Positions 8,329 through 15,670 of a DNA stretch of 64,000 nt are shown piece by piece. This DNA is from Bacillus sp. SJS (GTDB lineage: Bacteria; Bacillota; Bacilli; Bacillales; Bacillaceae). The notes under the pieces were generated by a model. It had not been told where the DNA came from and made no database searches. It saw only the letters and a program-made list of their open reading frames with translations. Positions within the stretch are counted from its first letter, which is position 1. The number at the start of each line of letters is the position of its first letter. Position numbers and translations under genes: made by a program. The stretch is taken from assembly GCF_000732485.2 (NCBI RefSeq), contig NZ_JAQV02000015.1, positions 248,001 to 312,000 on the forward strand, written 5' to 3'.

Positions 8329-9552
8329 CTATCCGAATAGTGGTTTACTAAAGAAATTACCAGCATCTTTAACGAGGGAGGTTGCTGTATCCGAAACCTT
8401 TTTTAACCCTTTGTCAATTGCTTTTTTTCCCTCATTGACAATTTCGTTTCCTTTTTCGAGTGCGTCATCTACTTTACTTGCAACTTTCCCTACCGTTTCC
8501 ATCGTACCTCTGAAACGTTCAACGCCAGAATGGATCTGGTCTTTAAAGACTAAAGCAACATCTTCTGCAATCCATTGAGTATTTTTGGCTACAACATCTC
8601 CTACCATTCCTCCAACAGCTGCTCCAGCTGCTCCAAATACAATTGTTCCTCCTGGACCAAGAATAGTACCTGCCGCACCGCCAAGGGCTGCCCCGGCAAC
8701 TGAGAATCCAGTTACAACTCCAGTTTTGTAAACAGCTCTTCCAACAGCTTTTGCATTTTCCCTTTTCAGAACTTCTACGTTATTACCATATTTTTCGTAG
8801 TTACCAGCAATATCCAGACCCATTCCGGTAAATTCTGTTCCAGCAGTAATTAATGCTGTTAACGGGGCGGAAGTCTTGGCAAATTTCCAGCCTGTTTTCA
8901 TAACCTGGCCAAAGGTAAACTTTTCTCCTGCTTCGTTTGCCAGCCCTTTAACAAACCCCTGAACAGAATTCGTATAATTCACAACATCTTGAGGGAGATA
9001 TTTAGCAAATTTCATATGCACGAGATCTGCCAAGGAGTTATTCGCAAATTCTTTTTTCAAATATTTCAGCCCTAAAAAGCCTCTTGCCGCATTTCTAAAT
9101 TCAGAGGCATCTATTTTGGCTGCCATTGCTGCAAAAGGCCCGTAATGCTTAAATCTCCATAACCCATTTGCTCCTTTTGTATAATCCGTCAGACCTGTCA
9201 GCAAGTACTTCATTTGATTAACAGCAACCGCTCCCATTCCAGTAACCGTTCCATACTTCTCATACATCCCATATAAAAACTGCAAGGTATTATCCGCTTC
9301 TGCCATTTTTTCAGAGACTTTACGAAGATCCTTATCAATATCATCCATTTTGTCTATTAACTGGTCTCCAGCAGTTCCATAAGCATCAACGACTGAGAAA
9401 CAATGTGCGAACCGTGGATCTGCATTCAAAATGGTCCTGGAAAGAGCATTTTTTAAATCTGTATTTATATCCTCAATGAGTGCTAACTCATTTACTACAG
9501 AATTCGCTAAACTTTCCAACTTGTCAGGTTCTATTTGAATTTTTTCAGCCAT
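8329..9552 (-). CDS. putative type VII-associated effector with glycine-rich membrane stretch (YfjB-like)
   Basis: A 407-residue protein. The first 110 residues are helical with an LXG-like hairpin character (PDKLESLANSVVNELALIED...). The middle is amphipathic. Residues about 270-325 form a glycine/alanine-rich hydrophobic block (VAGAALGGAAGTILGPGG, AAGAAVGGMVGD) typical of glycine-zipper membrane inserts. The tail is a charged helix. No signal peptide is present. The gene lies 19 bases after a WXG100 gene, the usual partner of type VII (Esx) substrates. Glycine-zipper proteins of the LXG class, such as streptococcal TelE, form pores; by analogy this could be a membrane-active toxin. A structural role is equally open. 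Confidence 0.6.
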   Translation of the reverse strand: MAEKIQIEPDKLESLANSVVNELALIEDINTDLKNALSRTILNADPRFAHCFSVVDAYGTAGDQLIDKMDDIDKDLRKVSEKMAEADNTLQFLYGMYEKYGTVTGMGAVAVNQMKYLLTGLTDYTKGANGLWRFKHYGPFAAMAAKIDASEFRNAARGFLGLKYLKKEFANNSLADLVHMKFAKYLPQDVVNYTNSVQGFVKGLANEAGEKFTFGQVMKTGWKFAKTSAPLTALITAGTEFTGMGLDIAGNYEKYGNNVEVLKRENAKAVGRAVYKTGVVTGFSVAGAALGGAAGTILGPGGTIVFGAAGAAVGGMVGDVVAKNTQWIAEDVALVFKDQIHSGVERFRGTMETVGKVASKVDDALEKGNEIVNEGKKAIDKGLKKVSDTATSLVKDAGNFFSKPLFG

Positions 9553-9571
9553 CTATCAATTTCATCTCCTG

Positions 9572-9895
9572 TTAAGCAGTAGTTGGTTTCTTACACGAAA
9601 GATTGTTTGATGCAAGTTCTTTTGCACGTTCTGCTGCTGCAATTTCAGCATTCGTTTGTTCAATGAGAGCAGCTGCTTTATGAAGCTGTCCGCTTGTTTC
9701 TAGTAATTCTTGGGCGAACCAATTATATTTCTTAAGCATATCCTGAAACTCTTGATCAAATTGTTCTCTTGTCTTACCCGACCAGCTTGAAATTTCTCTC
9801 ATCGCTATATTTCTTATAGCAAACTCAGAGTCTTTCACCTTTTCAGAAGCATCCGCATACTTTCTCGCCAAATCAGTAACATGATTTGAATCCAT
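9572..9895 (-). CDS. WXG100-family protein (YfjA-like)
   Basis: A 107-residue helical-hairpin protein with the central turn motif WSG (SSWSGKTREQFDQEF), typical of WXG100/Esx proteins that travel through the type VII secretion system, alone or as targeting partners of larger substrates. AGAGGTGAGG lies just upstream of the ATG at 9895. It is the first gene of a four-gene leftward operon. It ends in SCKKPTTA, without an obvious YxxxD/E export motif. No type VII ATPase or membrane component is in the window, so the machinery would be encoded elsewhere. Confidence 0.8.
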   Translation of the reverse strand: MDSNHVTDLARKYADASEKVKDSEFAIRNIAMREISSWSGKTREQFDQEFQDMLKKYNWFAQELLETSGQLHKAAALIEQTNAEIAAAERAKELASNNLSCKKPTTA

Positions 9896-10377
9896 AACCT
9901 CACCTCTTTAAAGTAATTCCATCTATTTAATGAAATTGTTTTAACCTTTGTACAAACATGACATAGATTTGAAAACCGACTACTCCTCCCATTAACTTCC
10001 CAAAAATATAGGATATAAAACCTAATTTATACAAAATAATGAAACAAAATCCATTATAAGGAAAACAAGAGGTGAATAGTAGTTCTAAAAGACTCAATTC
10101 TGGATTGTTAATTCAGGTTAAATAGAACTAATTTACATTTAGAAATAATTGTTGGACGTTAATTCAAATACAACCCCCTCCTAAGTGTACTGGCATATAC
10201 CAGGTAATGAGTGTCCCCATCCTATGGTTGGGCAGTTTTTAATCAAATATTTTTAAGTTGCTAATCTCGATAAAGTTTATTTTAAATAACTTTGAGCTTT
10301 ATTATAAAAGTATTAGCGAAGCGATTTGTGCTAATTATAATTTTTATTGATTAATAAGCTAAAACTATTTAATTATT
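9896..10377. other. AT-rich intergenic region upstream of the WXG100 operon
   Basis: No gene of useful length was found. The region must contain the leftward promoter of the WXG100 operon, but I could not single out a convincing pair of hexamers. At about 10070 an AAGAGGTGA-like binding site on the plus strand is not followed by a usable start codon. Confidence 0.4.
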
Positions 10378-10680
10378 TCATTCAGAACAAGCAGTTTGTT
10401 TCGCGCTATCTGCTACTAAAGATGGAGCGTAACCATCAGCAACTACTTCGCCTGAAGTATCTCCGAAAGTGAATGCTCCTACAGAGAATCCAGTTTCAGA
10501 TACAAGTTTGTTAGCAACGATTGCTACTTGACCAATCTTAGCAGAAGAGTCAGTTTTAGATACTTGAGTACCAGCTTTCAAAGTTCCAGTGATAACTGTT
10601 TCAGTATCCTCATTAACTTTGTAAGAGACAGCTGCAAGTGTTTCAGTAGTTCCACCATTAGTGATTGAGAAACTATGAGG
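10378..10680 (-). pseudogene. C-terminal fragment of an S-layer-like protein gene
   Basis: About 100 codons in one frame, Ser/Thr/Val/Ala-rich and acidic with few aromatics, end at a stop at 10378. Composition and codon choice (GCT, ACT, GTA) match the S-layer genes at 12.1-14.6 and 26-29.4 kb. The fragment starts abruptly at 10680, where it joins the 3' end of a serine-recombinase remnant. It has no start codon, signal peptide or anchor module. The C-terminus differs from those of the other S-layer copies, so it comes from a distinct paralogue. Confidence 0.7.
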
Positions 10681-11316
10681 CTTTCAAAAATTTGCTCCGC
10701 ATTATCTGCGCATAAATTGGATTTTCCAGAATACTTTTTACCGATTTATGGGACCATTTTTTCCCTCTGGGAGTTAGTCCAAATTCCTCTTCTAACAAGG
10801 TAGCTATGCGTCTCATACTGTATCCTGATAGGTAAGCAAGTAATGCCAACCGGTAAGCTCGAAGTTGTGCTACCTGATTAAGAGTTGCACCATTCTCTAA
10901 TGTCGCAGGCAAAAGCTTTCCTTCCTTATTTCGAATGTAGCCCAAAGGTTTGAAAGTTGAACTGTAAGCGTTCTGACTTATCACTTTCACCTTTTTTGTA
11001 TGCATGATTACTGCTCTAATTCGTCTTCTATCCACCTGAGCAGCTGCGGCTTCCTTTATAAAAACTTTTAAAAACTGGTCCGTTTCGGTAGTTCTGTTTT
11101 CTTGGACGAAGTCAATCCTTTTAACTTTACCTAATATCTCACCAACTAACTTAATACTATGGTATAAATCCCTCGACAGCCGGTTCTGGGTATATAAGAC
11201 CAACACATCTATATCATTATTGTTAACCTCATCTAACATATTTTTCAGAGCAGGTCTTTCCATAGTAGCACCTGAAAATCCGACATCCGAAAAGGATTTA
11301 ACAAGGTCATATCCTT
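10681..11316 (-). pseudogene. serine recombinase remnant lacking the catalytic N-terminus
   Basis: The open frame (ATG 11263) encodes the second half of a large serine recombinase. The conserved block SFSDVGFSGATMERPAL lies just upstream in the same frame back to about 11316, where a stop interrupts it. The region with the catalytic serine is missing. The recombinase domain (LGYIRNKEGK..., YLSGYSMRRIATLLEEEFG, WSHKSVKSILENPIYAQ) is present, but the zinc-ribbon and coiled-coil tail is replaced after SKFLKAS by the join to the S-layer fragment. Both ends are cut, so it cannot be an active recombinase. Confidence 0.8.
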
Positions 11317-11517
11317 AGTGATATACGAGAAACAGATATGCAGGTGTGCATTATTTAACTCTTCTAAGCAGACTTTACAATTCTTTAAAAAACCCAACAA
11401 CAAGAATGTAAATGCTATGTAATAACTTTTGAAGCAGCTAGAGTGGTCTAACTCTTTAAAAGAGCACATTTGGTTTCTTGAAAACAGTATCCAGTATAGA
11501 TGAAATTTTACTTTCAT

Positions 11518-11776
11518 CAGTTAATTTTCAGTCATGTTAACTTTTTTAACTTTTGAGTAATATTAACTTTAACTTTTGGCAATGATATTGATGGAGGAAA
11601 GAAGGTAGCTCCATCTTATATTTTGAATAACCAAAGTATAGTTAATGCTGTTTTGAAGTTAACTAACGAAACAAACTAATCTTTATAAATAAATCCCCCC
11701 TATTCCAACCTTGTGAATTACATTGCCTTTCTATACTCTGATTGCGAAAGGTCAGTCAGAACTATTACACGAGAAT
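11518..11776. other. gap with a possible short plus-strand gene remnant
   Basis: On the plus strand 11548-11680 reads as about 40 codons ending in a stop, without a start codon, and includes FGNDIDGGKKVAPSYIL. This looks more like coding sequence than chance and may be the 3' end of a lost gene, but I cannot name the family. Nothing else was seen. Confidence 0.3.
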
Positions 11777-11819
11777 GCAAAAAAGCGGACAGCAATTGTG
11801 AAGGTTTGCTGTCCGCTTT
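11777..11819 (-). terminator. strong rho-independent terminator hairpin
   Basis: Perfect 13-bp arms (AAAGCGGACAGCA / TGCTGTCCGCTTT) with six T residues on the minus strand. It would stop leftward transcription coming from the S-layer cassette side before the recombinase remnant. The plus strand has a weaker T run. Confidence 0.85.
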
Positions 11820-12014
11820 GGTATGTCCTTTTTTTTAAAAAGATATGCAGTGTAAAAAATTTTAATATCAAATTTATTAAGGGATATACTGTTTAATTTG
11901 CGTTAAATAAAATATGTTCTTACTTAATTTCTTTCCAGTGCTTTAATTAAAATCCGGCTTAGAGTCTTTTCACATATATTTATTTTACTTCACTCTTTAA
12001 TCCTGTATATAAAC

Positions 12015-12055
12015 AAAAGAAAAGCCCCGCAGAGATTAATCTCCACAGAGCCTTT
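12015..12055 (-). terminator. terminator of the S-layer cassette
   Basis: The stem AGGCTCTGTGGAGA / TCTCTGCGGGGCTT with following T residues sits about 45 bases after the stop at 12099. Nearly the same hairpin follows the S-layer fragment at 24883, and a decayed one lies near 6715-6745. The three downstream regions therefore share ancestry. Confidence 0.85.
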
Positions 12056-12098
12056 CTACATAATCGGTTGGTGACACTCACCGTCCATAATCCATTAA

Positions 12099-14627
12099 TT
12101 AGACAGCAGCTGGTGTAGTAACATCAACCTTAACTGGTGCAGTAGCGTTACCAGCAGCGTCTTTTACTACTACATATACATCGTATGCAGTATTATCAGC
12201 AGTAAATGTTAGTGTTTTCGTAGCTTCAGCGCCCGCAGTAAGTGCAACTGTAACATTATTTGCTACGATTGCAGCTTCTGTAGGTGCAGTTGCACCATCA
12301 GCTACTACTAAGAAGTATGCAGTTCCAGCTTCATTAGATTGCACTTTCATTGTAGCTTGTTTTGAAGCAGTAGCTCCAGGAGTTGCTTTCGGGTAAGTAG
12401 CTGCTAAAGTAGGAGCAGTAATGTCTCCTAGAGTAACTTCAGTTGCAGCGAATGCATTTGAAGCATTACCTTTAGAAGCAGCATCTTTGATGTAAACTGG
12501 AGTAGATTTTGATGCAACAGTTACTTTACCAGCGAAGTTATTATAATCTGCACCAATTAGGTCGATAGTCAAAGTATCACTGTCTGCAGCGATTGCAGTG
12601 TTGTAGTCTACACCAGCTACAAGAGTTTTACCAGTAGCGCTATCAGTGATAACCAAATCAGTTGCAGCTAGAGAAGCATTAGTAGTAGTTAATTCTTCAT
12701 CATACTGGATTGAAATGTTATCAACCGTGTTTGCTACTTGTTTAATTTCCAATTTACCAGTTGTTGAATTTTTAAGAACGCTTGGAGCAATTCCATCAAC
12801 AGCAGCTACTGAAATAGAATCAGCATTTTTAGCTCCATATACATTAGTCAAAGCATCAGCAGCAACTGTTACAGTTGGTGTTGCAGATGTTGTAAACTTA
12901 GTAGCACTATCTTTAAGTGTAAGTGTTACAGTGGATTTTCCATCTTTATTTACATATGAAGCTCCACCGAATACTTGTGCACCGCTAATTGTAAAGTTAT
13001 CAGTGTTTAAAGAACCCTGTAGTTCTTGGTCAACTTCAAAAGTAACTTTGTTAGTTGAAGTAGTTTTTGCTGTGTTAGCAACTAAAGTTGCACCAGACTC
13101 AGTTCCGATAGTAACTTGTTTGTAAAGTTCATTGAAAGTATTTCCAGAAGCATCTTTCAGTGTACCAGATACTCTCAAAGTAGTTGCAGTTGTTTCTCCA
13201 GTTCCACCTAATTGAATTTCAACTGTTTTAGGGTTAAGAACTACTACTTTGCTATCTGTAGGGAAGTCAACTTTAGTTCCACTTCCATTACGAAGCTCGT
13301 ATTTAGAAAGATCAGTTAAACCTTCCGCAGACATTGCTTCATTAAATGTAACACGGATTTTTTTATTATCAGTGCTTCTTAATGCATTTCCTGTAATATC
13401 CCAAGAAGTTGTATCAGCAATAACAACAGCTGTATCTTGAGAAGTTAATTTGTTTTCCAAGAAAGATGCATCTTTAATTTCTTTTACAGTTAGTGAATAA
13501 TTTCCACCCTTTAGTGAAGAAGGAAGTGTAATTGTTGCTTTCTTAGCTGAATAACTTACTGTAACTGTATTTAAGAATTCACCTTTAGTATTAACAAAGT
13601 CATAATCATCAGATGAAAGTACAGATCCAGAACCATTTTTTAGAATGTAGTTAGAAAGTTTTTGTGCATCAGTTGCGTTAACATCTTCATCGAATGTTAC
13701 TTCAAGTTTCTTATCAGAAACTGCTTTAACACCTGTTACTTTTGGAGCTGCTTTATCAACTACTACTGTTGAAGAAAGCTCAGTTGAAGCTACATCATTA
13801 CCCCATCCATCTTCAAGAGCGTTAGCTTTAGTATTCAAGAATACTTTGGCAGTTCCTTCAGGAATTGGAGTTCCAAATGCAACTGTGTAAGTATCAGAAT
13901 ATCCATTTACAACAGTTCCAGTTACTGGAGTAAGAGCTCCACCAACATAAGCACCACTGTTGTTAATTGTGTGGTACACAGAAACATCAGAAGCTGTTTT
14001 CACAGATACTGGTTTAGAAAACTTAAGCGTAACTGTGTTTGCAGTTGCCTTTTCAACAGATGCAGTAGGTGCTGTTGCATCTTTTTGGTAGTCAAAAGAT
14101 TTAACTGCTTTTTCAATTTTTAGGTTGGCATAGTCTGCTCCACCTTGAATTTCAAGCTCTTGAGTTCCGATAGTTGGTTCAATTCCGAATTCTACAGTCG
14201 CAGATTTTTTGTCAGCAGACAATGTAACTGTTGTAGAGATAGAACCGTTACCAAGTTTTACTGTTGGTACTGTTTTAAGTGGCTCAGAGAATGAAACTTT
14301 AACAGTACGTGGTGCTACTACATCAACTTTAGTTGCAGTTGGAGCAGTTGCATCAAAGAACTTTACTTCTTTTTCAGTTGTAGCAATTACAGTACCTTTA
14401 GTATCTTTAACGTTTTTAACTTCTAGCTTGTAAGTTTCTTGGTTTTGAGCTTCAGTTCCAAGAGTTACGATAGCAGACTTTTTGTCGGCTTGTAGTTCAA
14501 CGCTTCCTACAGTAGCTGCTCCACCTGTTGTTACAGCAGTCATTTTGTAGTTAGCAAGTGCTTCTACATCAGTTTCAGTCATTTCTTTGTTGAAAGTTAC
14601 AAGAACTTCTTTATTGTTAATCGCACA
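12099..14627 (-). pseudogene. promoterless S-layer cassette (5'-truncated SbsC-like S-layer gene)
   Basis: About 842 codons in one frame, collinear with the intact S-layer protein from its first Ig-like repeat onward. Both share AIN..V.VTFNK, then KVKNVKDTKG-type blocks, VVAPRTVKVSFSEPLKTVPT and ATAPTASVE. At least seven beta-rich repeats follow. The whole SbsC-type anchor module and the signal peptide are absent. In-frame sequence stops at the bases encoding CAIN, where a TGA lies upstream, and the first usable ATG is only at 14582. The body has no frameshift or stop, which is notable for a gene that cannot be exported as it stands. It is either a silent cassette for recombination with the expressed gene or a recently disrupted paralogue. 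Confidence 0.8.
14616..14626 (-). repeat. 11-bp junction sequence shared with the intact S-layer gene
   Basis: GTGCGATTAAC (minus strand) encodes the Ala-Ile-Asn turn at the start of the first Ig-like repeat. The identical 11 bases occur at 28560-28570 in the intact gene, exactly where its anchor module ends. Homology on the protein level continues downstream in both genes but is absent upstream here. Confidence 0.75.
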
Positions 14628-14668
14628 AAACTCACGTCAAGTTCAACTGTACTGACGTGAGTTTTTTT
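14628..14668. other. inverted repeat at the S-layer cassette boundary
   Basis: Perfect 12-bp arms AAACTCACGTCA (14628-14639) and TGACGTGAGTTT (14653-14664) flank a 13-base spacer, with T7 on the plus-strand side. It begins one base after the shared junction sequence. It may be a bidirectional terminator for the ArgR-like gene. Its arms, however, repeat the TGNCGTGAGTY motif found at 6147, 23542 and 23565, so a recombination site or protein-binding site is also possible. Confidence 0.55.
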
Positions 14669-14810
14669 CGTTACTCCCCATATCTTCGCAATAGAAAAAA
14701 TTAACTAACTATAGTTGAAAAGTAGATTATCATCTATACAAGTTCCCGTTCATAGGAAGGATTTGGTTTTTGTTTAACAGTAAAACTACAGGGGATGTAC
14801 TTAATCTTTG

Positions 14811-14848
14811 GGGAAAGCGGGGCGGAATTACTTCGCCCCGTTTGTCCT
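14811..14848. repeat. element-specific hairpin, copy 1
   Basis: GGGAAAGCGGGGCG - loop - CGCCCCGTTTGTCC. The same arms, with different loops, recur at 19314 and 21206. This copy overlaps the 3' end of the ArgR-like gene. It could be a terminator without a long T run or a protein-recognition hairpin. Confidence 0.7.
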
Positions 14849-15349
14849 GATCTTTTCAACATGCTGAATGATTTGTGAAAAAACCTTCTCAACACGATCT
14901 CGATCTTTGGTTGGATAGTAGATGGCAAGTGATCCATTCTGCCCCAAGAAAGTATGAATCTCAATTTCATCAACTGCCAACATACTTTCTATCTGGGAAG
15001 CAACTAAGGTCATGTAATTTACACTACCTTTTAGTATCTTGGTATCCATCATCTCATCGACTGATTTTACATCAGCCTGAAAAAATAGTCTGGCTAGTTT
15101 ATTCGCCTCCTTATTCCTTCGCGCAGTTACTCCAGGAATAAATCGATTATCCTCAGGGTCCCTCTCAATCATCAAATCATCTATATCCCTCGATACTGTA
15201 GACTGATTTGTTTTAATCTTGTAGTGTTTCCTCAGTATTTCCACTAGTTCTAATTGGGTTTGAATAGGAAATCGACCAACTGCATCTACAATCCTTTTCT
15301 GCCTTTCCCTTTTTTTCACTTGCATTCCCTCAAATGTTTCTTTATCCAT
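14828..15349 (-). CDS. ArgR-like transcriptional repressor of the mobile element
   Basis: About 173 residues. Residues 10-65 match the winged helix-turn-helix of ArgR: RQKRIVDAVGRFPIQTQLEL followed by NQSTVSRDIDDLMIE, where the STVSRDI recognition helix is diagnostic. The C-terminal half keeps the rough ArgR oligomerisation layout (VNYMTLVASQIESMLAV..., TFLGQNGSLAIYYP) but lacks the GDDT arginine-binding signature, so it may have lost arginine control. I chose ATG 15349 because GGGAGG is 7 bases upstream. It is divergent from the primase gene, and the intergenic region holds ArgR-box-like palindromes. That suggests a lysis/lysogeny- or copy-control-like repressor for the element. Confidence 0.8.
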   Translation of the reverse strand: MDKETFEGMQVKKRERQKRIVDAVGRFPIQTQLELVEILRKHYKIKTNQSTVSRDIDDLMIERDPEDNRFIPGVTARRNKEANKLARLFFQADVKSVDEMMDTKILKGSVNYMTLVASQIESMLAVDEIEIHTFLGQNGSLAIYYPTKDRDRVEKVFSQIIQHVEKIRTNGAK

Positions 15350-15670
15350 TCTGAAACCTCCCAAAAAAAATTTTAAAAAAACGCTTGACAGCCCTTTTAT
15401 TTACTCCTCGTCTAAATAATCTTCATAAAAGTGCCTAATTTCAGTTATACCAAGGGTTTGAACATTAGTAAGACCTACTCGAAAGCAACCCCTGGCTCTT
15501 AGCATTATCAATAGCTCTAAAATATGAAAAATAGGATTCATTATGAATAAATTATAGCATTAATGTATATTATTATTCATTTTTATTGCCAATTTACAGA
15601 ATATCAGTTTTGATATACTCAATTTAGTGGATGACCACTTCTAATTTAAATTGGAGGCGACAAGCAGGAA
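15350..15670. promoter_or_regulatory. divergent control region of the mobile element
   Basis: This interval separates the leftward ArgR-like gene and the rightward primase gene and must contain both promoters. It is AT-rich with no ORF of note. The palindromes at 15536-15580 are described separately. Confidence 0.5.
15536..15580. promoter_or_regulatory. ArgR-box-like operators
   Basis: ATTCATTATGAAT (15536-15548) is a perfect palindrome made of ArgR half sites (ATTCAT / ATGAAT). ATGAATAAATTAT (15543 on) and ATTATTCAT (to 15580) supply further half sites spaced across about 45 bases. The adjacent divergent gene encodes an ArgR-type helix-turn-helix. Binding is inferred, not shown. Confidence 0.6.

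Noticed and set aside
11245-11517. 90-codon minus-strand frame upstream of the serine recombinase remnant
   Set aside because: It is in a different frame from the conserved recombinase sequence and has no binding site or recognisable motif.
12646-13125. Antisense frames in the S-layer genes (also 26557-27174)
   Set aside because: They are shadows caused by the biased GCT/ACT/GTA codon use of S-layer genes; no binding sites and unnatural composition.
14628-14668. Simple rho-independent terminator only
   Set aside because: Not fully rejected: a bidirectional terminator for the ArgR-like gene fits, but the arms recur as a motif elsewhere in the element and lie at the cassette boundary, so I list it as an uncertain site.
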